In this document: piece by piece, positions 36,846 to 46,763 of the stretch | How positions within the stretch are numbered: position 1 is the first letter of the stretch | How the letters are laid out: each line of letters opens with the position of its first letter | NCBI RefSeq assembly: GCF_000177215.2 | Contig: NZ_CM001368.1 | Span: 1,426,001 to 1,490,000 of the forward strand | Source of the DNA: Solidesulfovibrio carbinoliphilus subsp. oakridgensis | GTDB taxonomy: Bacteria; Desulfobacterota; Desulfovibrionia; Desulfovibrionales; Desulfovibrionaceae | DNA: 64,000 nt | Direction: 5' to 3' | Notes under the pieces: model-generated | Databases searched by the model: none | Told to the model about the DNA's origin: nothing | Seen by the model: the letters and a program-made list of their open reading frames with translations, nothing else | Translations under genes and position numbers: made by a program

Positions 36846-37606
36846 AGGGCCAAAACCTCCTCGGCCAGGCTCCGGTATTCGCGGGCGCCCCGGCTGTCCG
36901 GGGCCACGTCCTGGATGACCCGTCCCAGGGCGCTTGCCTCGCGGAACTTGGTGTCCAGGCCAATGACCGTGCCGAACATCCGGCCCCGGAACTTTTCCCG
37001 CAACAGTTCCACTACCCGCAGGCAGGCCTTGGCCCGCCGGTCGAACATGGTGGCCAGGGCCCGGTAGGCGATGGGGCGCGGCAGGACCTGGTTCAGGGCC
37101 CGCATGGTTTCAAAAAGGTTGCGCACGCCGTGGAGCGCCAAAAAATCCGTCTGAATGGGGATGAGCAGGAGATCGGCCGCCACCAGCGCGTTGACCAGCA
37201 CCACCCCGGTGTGGGGCGGACAGTCGAGGATCACGTGGTCGTATGCCGGTCCCCTTGCCAGGGCTTCCTTGAGCAGCACGCCCTTCCCCTTGCGGTCCCT
37301 CAGGTCCGTTTCCATGTCCGAAAGCCTGGAATGGCTCGGGGCCAGGTCGAACGCCGCCCGGCCGGCCCGGCTGACGATCCTGTCCCAGGGCACCCGCTCT
37401 GGGGCCGTGGCCCAGAACACATCCGCCGACGACGCCGCCACACTCTCGGGGAAAATGCCCATATGCGCCGAGGCGCAGCCATGGGGATCGAGGTCCATGA
37501 CCAGGACCCGCCGGCCCATCATGCCGAGGGCCCCCGCCAGCGACAAGGCCGTGGTGGTCTTGCCCACCCCGCCCTTCTGGTTGGCTATGGCCAGAATCTG
37601 GGCCAA
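36842..37606 (-). CDS. ParA-family ATPase (chemotaxis-linked)
   Basis: A 254-residue P-loop ATPase with the deviant Walker A KGGVGKTTT at residues 11-19, the Walker A' DLDPHG, and the Walker B-like VILDCPPHTG. Because it is embedded in a che operon and overlaps cheW, the likely role is partitioning or positioning chemoreceptor arrays, as described for ParC in Vibrio and PpfA in Rhodobacter. No parB is adjacent. Confidence 0.88.
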   Translation of the reverse strand: MAQILAIANQKGGVGKTTTALSLAGALGMMGRRVLVMDLDPHGCASAHMGIFPESVAASSADVFWATAPERVPWDRIVSRAGRAAFDLAPSHSRLSDMETDLRDRKGKGVLLKEALARGPAYDHVILDCPPHTGVVLVNALVAADLLLIPIQTDFLALHGVRNLFETMRALNQVLPRPIAYRALATMFDRRAKACLRVVELLREKFRGRMFGTVIGLDTKFREASALGRVIQDVAPDSRGAREYRSLAEEVLAL

Positions 37607-37649
37607 AGGCGCTCCCGCGGCCCGTCGGCCGCCTCCTCCGTCATCCCGG

Positions 37650-38528
37650 TCATTCCTCTTTGCCGTATATGATGGCCCCGGGATAATGTTTGGGACGAAA
37701 GGCCCGGGAAATGTTGTGCAGGGATTCGGAGTGCCCGATCAAAAGCTGGCCGCCGGGGAGCAGGTTGTCATAAAACGCCGTGATCACGTTCTTTTTCATC
37801 TCGTCATCGAAATAGATGATGACGTTGCGGCAAAAAACGATGTGGGAACGTTCCACCCGCTTGAGCTGGTTGCGATCGGAGAGGTTGATCTGGCCGAAGG
37901 TGACGAGCCGTTTGACCTCGGGCCTGAGCTTGAAGACCTGGCCGTCGGGCGTGAAATAGCGGCTGACGATCTCTTTTGGCGTGGTGCGCAGGCTGTACTC
38001 GCTGTAGACCGCGCCCCGGGCCTGGGTCAGCACCGCCTCGGACAGGTCGTTGGCCGTGATCCGGATGTCCCAGGCGCCGATCTCCGTGCGCAGCACCTCG
38101 TGGAGGATGATGGCGATGGTGTAGGGCTCCTCGCCCGTGGAGCAGCCGGCCGACCAGATGCGCAGCCGTTTCTGCTTCTGGGCCCGCAGCTTGTCGAGGA
38201 CGTCTTTGACGACCATGTCCTGGAAGACCTTGAGCTGGGGCGGATTGCGGTAAAAGCTGGTCTCGTTGGTGGTGATGACCTCGAAAAGGCGGTTGAGCTC
38301 CTGGCGGCGGCTGGCGTCGTACTGGAGAAAGGCGTGGTATTCGGAAAAACTCTTGAGGTTGAGTTCCTTGAGCCGCGCGGCCAGCCGGTTCTCGACCAGA
38401 TACTTGCGGTTGTCGGCCACGTAGATGCCGGATTGGGCATAGATGAAATCCCGCAGCTGGGCGAACTCCGGATCCGAGATCTTGAGTTCCTTGCGCAGGG
38501 ATATCGTCTTGGAAAAAAGCGAGGTCAT
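37650..38528 (-). CDS. cheR: Chemotaxis protein methyltransferase CheR
   Basis: A 292-residue SAM-dependent methyltransferase that methylates chemoreceptor glutamates. Seen: the N-terminal helical domain, the NETSFYRNPPQLKVF motif, the SAM site IWSAGCSTGEEPYTIAI, and the FCRNVIIYFDDEMKKNVI end. It lies 3 nt downstream of the HEAT-repeat gene and 43 nt before parA. Confidence 0.93.
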   Translation of the reverse strand: MTSLFSKTISLRKELKISDPEFAQLRDFIYAQSGIYVADNRKYLVENRLAARLKELNLKSFSEYHAFLQYDASRRQELNRLFEVITTNETSFYRNPPQLKVFQDMVVKDVLDKLRAQKQKRLRIWSAGCSTGEEPYTIAIILHEVLRTEIGAWDIRITANDLSEAVLTQARGAVYSEYSLRTTPKEIVSRYFTPDGQVFKLRPEVKRLVTFGQINLSDRNQLKRVERSHIVFCRNVIIYFDDEMKKNVITAFYDNLLPGGQLLIGHSESLHNISRAFRPKHYPGAIIYGKEE

Positions 38529-38531
38529 GGA

Positions 38532-40454
38532 CTAGCGCTCCCCTTGCTCGTCCTGCAGTCGGGCGATAGCCGCCTCGGCCACCCCGGCCAATTCCGGATC
38601 GTCGCCCGAAGCGATCCCGAGCAAGGCTTGCGAGGCCTCCGGACCGCCGATGTCGCCGAGCGTTTCCACGGCCTTCAGGGCCACGAGCTTGCCGTCTTCC
38701 CCGGCCAGCTCCACCAGCCGTCCGACGGCCTCGCGCTCGCCCCGGAGCCCCAGCGCCTCCATGGCCCGGACGCGCACCCAGTCGTCGGCGTCGAACAGGG
38801 CCTGCTCCAGGTACGGATAGATCCGGTCGCTGTCGCAGCCGCCCAGAAGCTCCACCACGGCCAGGCGCACGTCCCGGTTCTCGTCGGAAAGGCCGCTGAC
38901 GATGAGCGCCAGGCCCTCCTCCTCGTGGCCGCACATCTCGCCCAGGGCCTCGAGCGCGATCTTGCGGATGTCCGGCACCGGATCGTTTAAGGCCGCGCGG
39001 ATGACGTCCATGTGGTCGCGAAGGCCCATCTTGCCGAGGGCGTAGGCGGCCATGAGCCGGTCCATGGGCTCGTCGCTTTCAAAAAGCTGCCGGAACCGGC
39101 CGTCGAGGGTTTCGCCGCCGATGGCCACGCAGGCATCGAGGGCCGCCTCCTTGACCGCGTCCGAGGGATGGGCCAGCAGGTCGAAAAGGGCGTCTCCGGC
39201 GGCCGGCAGGCGCATCTTGCCGCCGAGAAAGGCCACGGCCTCGAGGAGCAGGTCTTCATCGTCCCCGTGGAGCATGTCCAGGAAAAAGCCCACGGCCTCC
39301 TGGCCGGAGATGGCGGCCAGGGCCCTGGCCGCCACCGGCCGGATGGGCCCGGGCAGGGAGGCGAAGGCATCCATGAGAAGACTCGTGCCTTCCGGACACG
39401 GCAGTCCGTGCAGGACGTCCAGGGCCGCCAGGCGCATGGCATCGCTTCCCTGGCGCAGGGCCGCGCCCACGGCCTCGGTCAGGCCCATCTCCCGCAAGGC
39501 GGCCACGGCGTGCTCGTAGCGTTCCGGATGCCTGTCGCGGTCGATGCGGGCGGCATGGACCAGGACCGCCCCGGCCGCGGCCTCGCCGCCGACCGAGCCG
39601 AGCCCGGACACGGCCGCGTCCTGGACATCCTCCTCGTCGTCGCCCAGGGCGGCCAGAAGGTAGCCGCAAAAACGCTCCCGCTCGTCGGGCGAAAGCAGGG
39701 TCAGGGCCTTGCCGCCGAGGATGTGGACCACGGCCTTGACGATCTTGTTGCGCAGGACCTCGGGCGAGGCGTCCATGCGCTTCAGGAGCATGGTCACGGC
39801 CTTGATGTTGCCGATTTCGCCAAGCGCGTCCACGATCATGGAGGCGACCAGGTCGGAGCTGTGGTCAAGCGCCTTGACCAGGACCCCGACCGACGAGGCG
39901 TCGCGGATCTTGGCCAGGGCCTCGATGACCGCGAACTGCACCCACTCGTCGTCGCCGAGGGCCTTGCCGAGACAGACCGCGGCCTCGCTGAAGGCCAGTT
40001 CCCCGAGGCTCACCGCCGCCTGGTAGCGGACGTTGACCTCCGGGTCCTTGAGGAGCGCCTCGCCAAGCGGCGCCACCGCCTGCCGGCTGGCGGTGGAGCC
40101 GAGGATATCCGAGGCGAAAATGCGGATGTCCGGGTCGGCGTCGTGAAGGAGTTCGAGCAGCGTGGGAAAATCCTGGCCGCCGACGGCCCGCAGGATGTCC
40201 ATGGAGGCGTTTCGCGACGGCGCGTCGTCGGAGCGCAGAAGCGGCTTGACGGCTGTCACCACCTCCTTGCCGCCGATCCGGCGCAGGGCCCTGTCCGCCG
40301 CCTCCTGCACGCCCAGGTTGTGCGAACACAACAACCTGGCCAGGAAAGGGACAGCCTCCAGACAGCCGATCTCGCCCGCCTCGTAGGCCGCGTCCCGGAG
40401 CACGTCCGGGTCGTCGCCGCCCAACCGTTGGCAGAGTTCCTTGCAGTCCACCAT
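38532..40454 (-). CDS. HEAT-repeat protein in chemotaxis operon
   Basis: A 640-residue protein built almost wholly of about 30-residue helical HEAT repeats, for example PDVLRDAAYEAGEIG, NVRYQAAVSLGELA and DVRLAVVELLGGC. Such solenoids act as protein-protein scaffolds. No catalytic motif is visible. Its place between cheB and cheR suggests it binds one of them or the receptors. The ATG at 40454 has AAGGA upstream. Confidence 0.85.
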   Translation of the reverse strand: MVDCKELCQRLGGDDPDVLRDAAYEAGEIGCLEAVPFLARLLCSHNLGVQEAADRALRRIGGKEVVTAVKPLLRSDDAPSRNASMDILRAVGGQDFPTLLELLHDADPDIRIFASDILGSTASRQAVAPLGEALLKDPEVNVRYQAAVSLGELAFSEAAVCLGKALGDDEWVQFAVIEALAKIRDASSVGVLVKALDHSSDLVASMIVDALGEIGNIKAVTMLLKRMDASPEVLRNKIVKAVVHILGGKALTLLSPDERERFCGYLLAALGDDEEDVQDAAVSGLGSVGGEAAAGAVLVHAARIDRDRHPERYEHAVAALREMGLTEAVGAALRQGSDAMRLAALDVLHGLPCPEGTSLLMDAFASLPGPIRPVAARALAAISGQEAVGFFLDMLHGDDEDLLLEAVAFLGGKMRLPAAGDALFDLLAHPSDAVKEAALDACVAIGGETLDGRFRQLFESDEPMDRLMAAYALGKMGLRDHMDVIRAALNDPVPDIRKIALEALGEMCGHEEEGLALIVSGLSDENRDVRLAVVELLGGCDSDRIYPYLEQALFDADDWVRVRAMEALGLRGEREAVGRLVELAGEDGKLVALKAVETLGDIGGPEASQALLGIASGDDPELAGVAEAAIARLQDEQGER

Positions 40455-40486
40455 GCCGCGTCCTTGCCCGCCCCGACCGGGAACGG

Positions 40487-41566
40487 TCATTTGTAAAGGT
40501 TGTGGAGGATCGTCTCGCCCATATCGTCGATGTCCACGATCTCGTCGGCGAGCCCCGCGTCCACGATGGCTTTGGGCATGCCGTAGACCACGCAGGTGGA
40601 GTCGGACTGGGCCAGGGCGCGGCCGCCCTTGGCCTTTAACACCCGCATGCCGTCGAGTCCGTCGCTGCCCATGCCGGTCAGGACCACGCCCAGGCCCCGG
40701 CGGCCGACGCCCATGGCCACGGATTCGAAAAGCACCGAGGCCGACGGCTTGTAGAGGGCCTCGCGCGGCTCCTCCACCACCCGGACGTCGATGCGGCTGA
40801 CCTTCTGGTCGATGCGCAGATGCTTGCCGCCCGGCGCCACGTAGGCCACCCCGTGCTGGAGCCGCTCGCCGTCCTCCGCCTCTTTGACCGCAATGCGGCA
40901 CACCCCGTCCAGGCGCTTGGCAAAAGGACCCGTGAACGCGGCCGGCATGTGCTGGGCAATGAGAATCCCGGCCGGAAAATCCGCCGGCAGGGCCGAGAGC
41001 AGCTTTTGCACGGCCGGCGGCCCGCCCGTGGACACGCCGATGGCCACCAGGTCGCGGCACTGGGCCCCGGATGGCCGCGTGGCCGGACGCGCGGCCCGCT
41101 CCCCGGCCGGAGCCGCCGGGGTCGCCGGCCGGGCGCGGGCCGCCAGGGGCGAACGGCCCAGATGGCTCATGCGCCGCCGGGCGATGGTCTTGACCTTGGC
41201 CCGCAACTCATCCTCGATCTTGACGATATCGAGCGACACCTTGGAAAGCTGCTTGGGAATGAAATCCACGGCCCCAAGCTCCATGGCCTTGAGCGTCGCC
41301 TCCGCGCCCTCGGAGGTGAGCGAACTGACCATGAGCACGGGACGCGGCATTTCCATCATCACGTGCCGCAGGGCGGTCAGCCCGTCCATGCGCGGCATCT
41401 CGATGTCCATGGTCACCACGTCCGGCTGGTGGCGCCGGATCATTTCCAGGCCTTCCTCGCCGTCCCGGGCCGTGGCCACGACCTCGATCTCCGGGTCTTT
41501 GGCCAACATGGTGCCCAGGGCCTTGCGCATGAAGGCCGAGTCATCGACCACCACTACCTTGATCAC
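40487..41566 (-). CDS. cheB: Chemotaxis response regulator protein-glutamate methylesterase CheB
   Basis: A 359-residue protein with an N-terminal receiver (VVVDDSAFMRKA, phospho-Asp in DVVTMDIEMPRMDG) and a C-terminal methylesterase. The catalytic Ser is in GVSTGGPPAVQ, the His in AQHMPAAFTGPFA, and the Asp in TGMGSDGLDGM. It removes methyl groups from receptors, opposing CheR. The GTG at 41566 has AGGAGA five bases upstream; the open frame upstream lacks a start signal. First gene of the che operon. Confidence 0.93.
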   Translation of the reverse strand: MIKVVVVDDSAFMRKALGTMLAKDPEIEVVATARDGEEGLEMIRRHQPDVVTMDIEMPRMDGLTALRHVMMEMPRPVLMVSSLTSEGAEATLKAMELGAVDFIPKQLSKVSLDIVKIEDELRAKVKTIARRRMSHLGRSPLAARARPATPAAPAGERAARPATRPSGAQCRDLVAIGVSTGGPPAVQKLLSALPADFPAGILIAQHMPAAFTGPFAKRLDGVCRIAVKEAEDGERLQHGVAYVAPGGKHLRIDQKVSRIDVRVVEEPREALYKPSASVLFESVAMGVGRRGLGVVLTGMGSDGLDGMRVLKAKGGRALAQSDSTCVVYGMPKAIVDAGLADEIVDIDDMGETILHNLYK

Positions 41567-41691
41567 GAATATCTCCTGACGGCGTAGCGCCTGACCCCGG
41601 TTTTGCCCGCCTGGCGGGGGCGCAACCGGATGGGCCGTGCCGATCGCCATGATTAGATGAGTCTTCGCGTTCTGACAACCGAGATTAGTGC

Positions 41692-41720
41692 TTGCCAAAC
41701 CCCGCGGGATACCCTAAAAG
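41692..41720 (+). promoter_or_regulatory. Putative promoter of tRNA-Pro
   Basis: TTGCCA (41692-41697), 17-bp spacer, TAAAAG (41715-41720). Predicted start is about 8 nt before the mature tRNA. Confidence 0.5.
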
Positions 41721-41734
41721 CGTTTCTTCCACGT

Positions 41735-41811
41735 CGGGATGTGGCTCAGCCTGGTAGAGCGCTGCGTTCGGGACGCAGAAGCCGGAGGTTCGAATCCTCT
41801 CATCCCGACCA
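41735..41811 (+). tRNA. tRNA-Pro (anticodon CGG)
   Basis: A 77-nt cloverleaf with acceptor arms CGGGATG/CATCCCG, a D arm with GGTAGAGC, anticodon stem CTGCG/CGCAG with loop TTCGGGA (anticodon CGG), a T arm with GGTTCGAATCC, and an encoded CCA end. An intrinsic terminator follows. Confidence 0.95.
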
Positions 41812-41820
41812 GGTATTTCA

Positions 41821-41851
41821 AGGGGTTATGCGAAAGCATAGCCCCTTTTTT
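41821..41851 (+). terminator. Intrinsic terminator of tRNA-Pro
   Basis: Perfect 11-bp arms AGGGGTTATGC and GCATAGCCCCT with a GAAA loop are followed by six T. Confidence 0.92.
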
Positions 41852-41985
41852 CGTGTCCGCCCCCCCCGCTGCCGCACTCCCCGCCATGGGCCGGCCCGCT
41901 CCGATGCACCGAAATTTCATGCCCACGGCCCGTGGACGGCCCCCCGCCAGGAGCGCTTCCCCCCGCCTCCCCGGCCCGCGTCCGC

Positions 41986-42351
41986 TTACGACTCGCCCCG
42001 GCCCTCGCCGCAACAGGCCCCGCCGGCCATCTCCCTGGCCCGCTTCTCGGCCAAGAGTTCCACCGTGCGCGAAAGGACCTCAAGCAACGCGCCCATATGG
42101 TTGGCGCAGTACTGTTCCAGCCCGTCCGGGCTGGCCTGGTCCACGGACAGCCAGTCCGGCTCGGGAAAAAGCACCTCCGCCTCGGCCAGACGCTGTTCGA
42201 GCTGTTCGATCAGGTCGTCGGCCCCGCCCAGGCACAGCGACGGCATGTCGAGGACCATGCGCAACTTTTCAAAAACGTCACGAAGCCGTTCCCAACGGTT
42301 GGGCTCGCGGTTGTGGACTTCCCAAAAAGTTGCCATGCTGTCGGATCGCAT
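41986..42351 (-). CDS. Hypothetical protein
   Basis: A 121-residue, mostly helical and acidic protein ([57 protein letters not shown]) with a CC pair near the C-terminus. I recognise no family. AAAGGAG lies seven bases before the ATG at 42351, which supports the start. It sits alone between tRNA-Pro and copA, on the strand opposite to both. Confidence 0.6.
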   Translation of the reverse strand: MRSDSMATFWEVHNREPNRWERLRDVFEKLRMVLDMPSLCLGGADDLIEQLEQRLAEAEVLFPEPDWLSVDQASPDGLEQYCANHMGALLEVLSRTVELLAEKRAREMAGGACCGEGRGES

Positions 42352-42464
42352 TCCCGGAACTCCTTTGCCGTTTCGCATGGCAATGCATACCCGCATCCTC
42401 CCCTGATTGCCAGCCTCCCGCCCCGTCCGCCCGGACGGGACTTGCGCTTTGCCGCCCCGGGATT

Positions 42465-44969
42465 ATGATGGCTGCCATGGATACCAAGACGCAGCAAACC
42501 GTCCAGGTCCCGGTGGCGGGCATGCACTGCGCCGCCTGTTCCTCGCGCATCGAACGCGTCCTTGGCGCCATGCCGGGCGTGGCCGAAGCGACCGTCAACC
42601 TGGCCGACGCCTCCCTGCGATTGCGCTTCGATCCCAAGGACACTACCCTGGACGCCATCGGCGCCCGCGTGGCCGAACTCGGCTTCACCCTGGGCCCGCC
42701 GCCACCAAGCAACGACACGGTGGCGTTGGCCATAACCGGCATGCACTGCGCCGCCTGCTCCTCGCGCATCGAGCGCGTGACCCGCAGGCTTCCGGGCATG
42801 GTCGCGGCCGACGTCAACCTGGCCGGCGAGACCGGCACCTTCACCTTCGACCCGGCGCTTCTCTCCAGGCGCGCCCTCAGACAAGCCATCGCGGACCTGG
42901 GTTTCGGCAGCCAGACGCTTTCCGCCTCGGGCGACCGCTTCGCCGCCCGCCAAAAAGAGGCCCAGGCGGAACTGGCCTGCATGCGGCGCCAACTCATCCC
43001 GGCCCTGGGCTTCGCCGCCCTGCTCCTGGTCCTGTCCATGGGCCACATGCTGGGCCTGCCCCTGCCCCATTTTCTCCATCCCGACATCTCGCCGGCCGCC
43101 TTTGCCCTCACCCAGCTGGCCCTGACGCTCCCCATCGTCTGGATCGGCCGGCGGTTTTACCGCGACGGCATTCCGGCGCTCCTTCGCGGCGGCCCGAACA
43201 TGGATTCGCTCGTCGCGGTCGGCACGGGCGCGGCCCTGGCCTACAGCCTGGCCAACCTGATCCTCCTCCTCATGGGCAACGATCCCGCGGCCCGGGCCAT
43301 GGACCTGTATTTCGAGTCGGCCGGCGTGCTCCTGGCCATGATCAGCCTCGGCAAATATCTGGAGGCCTCGGCCAAGTTCAAGACGTCCGGGGCCATCGCC
43401 GCCCTCATGCGCCTGGCCCCGGACACGGCCACGCTCCTTCGCGACGGCAGGGAGGAGGTCGTGCCCCTGGACGAGGTGGAACCCGGAGATCGGCTTCTCG
43501 TGCGGCCGGGCGAACGCCTGCCCGTGGACGGCACCGTGGCCGAGGGGGCGTCCCGGGTGGACGAGTCCATGCTGACGGGCGAGCCCCTGCCCGTGGCCAA
43601 GGCGGTCGGCGACGCCGTCACCGGGGGCACCCAAAACACCACCGGGGCCCTGGTCCTCACCGCCACCCGCGTCGGCGAGGACACGACCCTGTCGCGCATC
43701 GTGGCCCTGGTGCGCCAGGCCCAAGGGTCCAAAGCCCCCATCGCCAACATGGCCGACACCGTGAGCTTCTATTTCGTGCCCACGGTCATGGCCGTGGCCG
43801 TGGTCTCGGGGCTGGCCTGGTATTTCCTCGGCCAGGCCGGATTCCCGTTTTCGCTGCGCATCTTCGTGGCCGTCATGGTCATCGCCTGCCCTTGCGCCAT
43901 GGGCCTGGCCGTGCCCACCTCCATCATGGTCGGCACCGGCCGGGGGGCGCGCCTCGGCATCCTGGTCAAGTCCGGGGCGGCCCTCCAGGCCGCCGGCGAC
44001 GTTTCGGCCGTGGTCTTCGACAAGACCGGCACCCTGACCCACGGCAAGCCCGAACTGACCGACACCGCCCCGGCCCCGGGCTTTGACGCCGACACCCTCC
44101 TCGCCCTGGCCGCCGCGGCCGAGGCCCGGTCCGAACACCCCTTGGCGGCGGCCATTGTGGCGGCGGCCAAGGCCCAGAACCTCCCTCTGCCCGCACCCGA
44201 ACACTTCGAGGCCGCGCCCGGCCGGGGGGTCGCCGCCCGCGTGGACGGCCGCGATGTTCTGGTCGGCACGGCCGCCTATCTGCTCGAAAAAAACATTCCG
44301 GCCGATGCCGACGCCGACGCCACCGAGGCAACACTTGCCGCCTCGGGCAAGACCGCCATCCGCGTGGCCGTGGACGGCCGGTCCGCCGGCGTCCTGGCCG
44401 TGGCCGACACGCCCCGGCCCGAAGCGGCGGCCGTGGTGGCCTCGCTTCTCCGCCAGGGACTCGACGTGGTCATGCTGACCGGCGACGACGAGCGGACCGC
44501 CCGGGCCGTGGCCGGCCAGCTGGGCATCACCGAAGTGATCGCCCGGGTGCTGCCCGAGCGCAAGGCCGAGGAAATAAACCGCCTCAAGGCCGCCGGACGC
44601 AAGGTGGCCATGGTCGGCGACGGCATCAACGACGCCCCGGCCCTGGCCGCCGCCGACCTCGGCATGGCCATGGGCTCGGGCATCGACGTGGCCGTCGAGT
44701 CCTGCGACGTGGTGCTCATGCGAAACGACCTGCGCGGCGTGCCGGCGGCGCTGGCCCTGTCGCGGGCCGTCATCGGCAACATCAAGCAGAACCTCTTCTG
44801 GGCCTTTGCCTTCAACACCATTGGCATCCCGGTGGCGGCCGGCGTCCTCCATATCTTCGGCGGCCCGACCTTAAACCCCATGCTGGCCGGCACGGCCATG
44901 GCCCTCAGTTCCTTCACCGTGGTCACCAACGCCCTGCGCCTGCGCTTTTTCACCCCCCGGGAGGGATAG
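42465..44969 (+). CDS. copA: Copper-translocating P-type ATPase
   Basis: An 834-residue P1B-type ATPase that exports Cu(I). Two N-terminal heavy-metal domains each carry GMHCAACSS. Then come membrane helices with the transport motif CPC ([11 protein letters not shown]), the phosphatase motif TGEP, the phosphorylation site [12 protein letters not shown], the HP motif in SEHPLA, and the hinge [22 protein letters not shown] (interrupted). CPC plus paired MxCxxC is typical of copper rather than zinc/cadmium pumps. Three in-frame ATG codons (42465, 42468, 42477) compete and none has a strong ribosome binding site. Confidence 0.92.
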   Translation: MMAAMDTKTQQTVQVPVAGMHCAACSSRIERVLGAMPGVAEATVNLADASLRLRFDPKDTTLDAIGARVAELGFTLGPPPPSNDTVALAITGMHCAACSSRIERVTRRLPGMVAADVNLAGETGTFTFDPALLSRRALRQAIADLGFGSQTLSASGDRFAARQKEAQAELACMRRQLIPALGFAALLLVLSMGHMLGLPLPHFLHPDISPAAFALTQLALTLPIVWIGRRFYRDGIPALLRGGPNMDSLVAVGTGAALAYSLANLILLLMGNDPAARAMDLYFESAGVLLAMISLGKYLEASAKFKTSGAIAALMRLAPDTATLLRDGREEVVPLDEVEPGDRLLVRPGERLPVDGTVAEGASRVDESMLTGEPLPVAKAVGDAVTGGTQNTTGALVLTATRVGEDTTLSRIVALVRQAQGSKAPIANMADTVSFYFVPTVMAVAVVSGLAWYFLGQAGFPFSLRIFVAVMVIACPCAMGLAVPTSIMVGTGRGARLGILVKSGAALQAAGDVSAVVFDKTGTLTHGKPELTDTAPAPGFDADTLLALAAAAEARSEHPLAAAIVAAAKAQNLPLPAPEHFEAAPGRGVAARVDGRDVLVGTAAYLLEKNIPADADADATEATLAASGKTAIRVAVDGRSAGVLAVADTPRPEAAAVVASLLRQGLDVVMLTGDDERTARAVAGQLGITEVIARVLPERKAEEINRLKAAGRKVAMVGDGINDAPALAAADLGMAMGSGIDVAVESCDVVLMRNDLRGVPAALALSRAVIGNIKQNLFWAFAFNTIGIPVAAGVLHIFGGPTLNPMLAGTAMALSSFTVVTNALRLRFFTPREG

Positions 44970-45224
44970 ACCGGAATGCCGCCGGGGGCCGGGGCTGCCC
45001 TCCTCCGGCCCTCCGGCGAAAGCCGGCCCGGGGCCTGCGTTTTCGATGGCAGCCGGCCGATCCCCGTCAGCCGGGGCCGAACATGAACAAACATTTCATC
45101 ATACTGTAATCTTTCGCATTTGGAAAATCGTTGCCCCCCCGGCCGAGGTAGTCTAGACTCGCGCCTTCTGACTTGAGCCCAAGTAACGACTCTGCACATA
45201 ACCCGACAGAGCTAAGGTGGTGCT

Positions 45225-46568
45225 ATGCCTCGATTGTCTCGCCTCGTAGTTGTATTGACATGCCTCAGCCTGCTGGCAGCCGCCCATACTCCCTCCGCCG
45301 AGGCCTATACCGTCCAATCCGGGGATACGCCCCAATCCATCGCCAAAAAGCACAACCTCTCGGTGGAGGAGCTGCTCAAGGCCAACAAGGGCCTCAAGCC
45401 CAGCAAGATGCACCCGGGCGACTCGCTGACGATCCCCGGATCGTCTTCCGGCAAGAGCGACAGCAAGCATTCCGACAAAGAGCCTTCCCGCGAAAAGGCG
45501 GACAGGAAATCGGACGCTTCTTCGGCCAGGGAACGGGCCGCCGAGGCCCGTGACCGGGAAAAGGAACGCAAGGAATCCGCCAAGTCGTCCGCCAAAAGCG
45601 CGGGCACCTACACCGTCAAAAAAGGCGACACCCTTGGCTCCATCGCCGCCAAACATGATCTGAGCGTCAACGACATCGTCAAAGCCAACAAAGGGTTGAG
45701 CCTCAGCCGCATGAAGATCGGCCAGGAGCTGGTCCTGCCCGGGAACGCCCCGGCCGCCAAGGCCGAACCGACGGAGAAGCCGTCCCACAAGGCGGAAAAA
45801 TCCCACGAACCCCAGGAGCAGACCTCCACCTACACCGCCCACCGGCGCGATACCGTGAGCTCCGTGGCCCGCCGCTTCCACACCACGCCCAAGGAACTGG
45901 CCCGGCTCAATCCGGATATGGGCAAAAAACTCCATTCCGGCGAAAAACTGATCGTGCCGCTCGGCGCGTCCAAGGCAGCCGAGGAGCCCGAGGAACGGCC
46001 CGCGCCCGTGGCCGCACCCGTGGCCGAACCCGAAGCCGCTCCCACCCGTCCGTCCAAGACCGCCCGGGCCAGCGAACCGGAAGCCCCGCCGGCCATGCCC
46101 GAAAGCCGCGAAATGGCCGACGCCGAGTCTTCCTTTGAAAAGGGCATCGAGCTCGGCAAGCAGAACAAGTTCCAAAAGGCCGTGGAGAGCTTCGACAAGG
46201 CCATCAAGCTCAACCCCAACCGGGCCGACTACTTCGCCAGCCGGGGCCACGCCAACTACTACATGAAGCAGTACCCCAAGGCCATCGACGACTACACCAA
46301 GGCCATCGAGAAAAATCCCAACTTCGCCCTGGCCTATTCCATGCGCGGCCTCAGCTACACCCGCTCCGGCCGCTATCCCCAGGCCATCGACGACTTCAAC
46401 AAGGCCATCAGCTTCGGTCCCGGCGAGGCCGACTACTACAAGGGCCGCGGGTTCACCTACCTGCACCTCAAGCAGTACGGCCCCATGTGCCAGGACTACC
46501 AGAAGGCCTGTTCGCTCGGCGACTGCGAACTCATGGAAAGCGCCAAAAAGGAAAAGCTCTGCCAGTAG
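45225..46568 (+). CDS. Exported LysM and TPR repeat protein
   Basis: A 447-residue exported protein. After a signal peptide (cleavage near AEA, residue 27) come three LysM domains at about 28-75, 126-172 and 204-248 (YTVQSGDTPQSIAKKHNLS, YTVKKGDTLGSIAAKHDLS, YTAHRRDTVSSVARRFHTT). They are separated by charged linkers. The C-terminal third (about 300-420) has TPR repeats (FQKAVESFDKAIKLNPNRA and similar). LysM domains bind peptidoglycan, so it probably scaffolds envelope proteins. AAGGTGG lies before the ATG. Confidence 0.85.
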   Translation: MPRLSRLVVVLTCLSLLAAAHTPSAEAYTVQSGDTPQSIAKKHNLSVEELLKANKGLKPSKMHPGDSLTIPGSSSGKSDSKHSDKEPSREKADRKSDASSARERAAEARDREKERKESAKSSAKSAGTYTVKKGDTLGSIAAKHDLSVNDIVKANKGLSLSRMKIGQELVLPGNAPAAKAEPTEKPSHKAEKSHEPQEQTSTYTAHRRDTVSSVARRFHTTPKELARLNPDMGKKLHSGEKLIVPLGASKAAEEPEERPAPVAAPVAEPEAAPTRPSKTARASEPEAPPAMPESREMADAESSFEKGIELGKQNKFQKAVESFDKAIKLNPNRADYFASRGHANYYMKQYPKAIDDYTKAIEKNPNFALAYSMRGLSYTRSGRYPQAIDDFNKAISFGPGEADYYKGRGFTYLHLKQYGPMCQDYQKACSLGDCELMESAKKEKLCQ

Positions 46569-46588
46569 CCCTGGCGGCACAGGGCCTA

Positions 46589-46618
46589 AAAAAAGCCCGG
46601 CTTCGGCCGGGCTTTTTT
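46589..46618. terminator. Bidirectional intrinsic terminator
   Basis: Arms AAAAAAGCCCGGC and GCCGGGCTTTTTT around a TTCG loop end the LysM/TPR gene on the plus strand and can also end the EamA gene on the minus strand. Confidence 0.92.
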
Positions 46619-46763
46619 CATTGTTCGTCGGGACACCGGTTTCGGCGGCATCCCGGTCGGCGGAGTCCCGTCTTCCGGGAACCCGCGCAAACCGATTTTC
46701 CGGGGAACAAGCCATCCGCCGCAGGCCGGCCGTCTTCCCCTGCCGGGTCGATTCCCGGCGGAA

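Noticed and set aside
45120-45140. Sigma54-like promoter (TGG...TTGC) upstream of the LysM/TPR gene
   Set aside because: The GG-GC spacing is 9 rather than the required 10, so it does not fit the -24/-12 rule.
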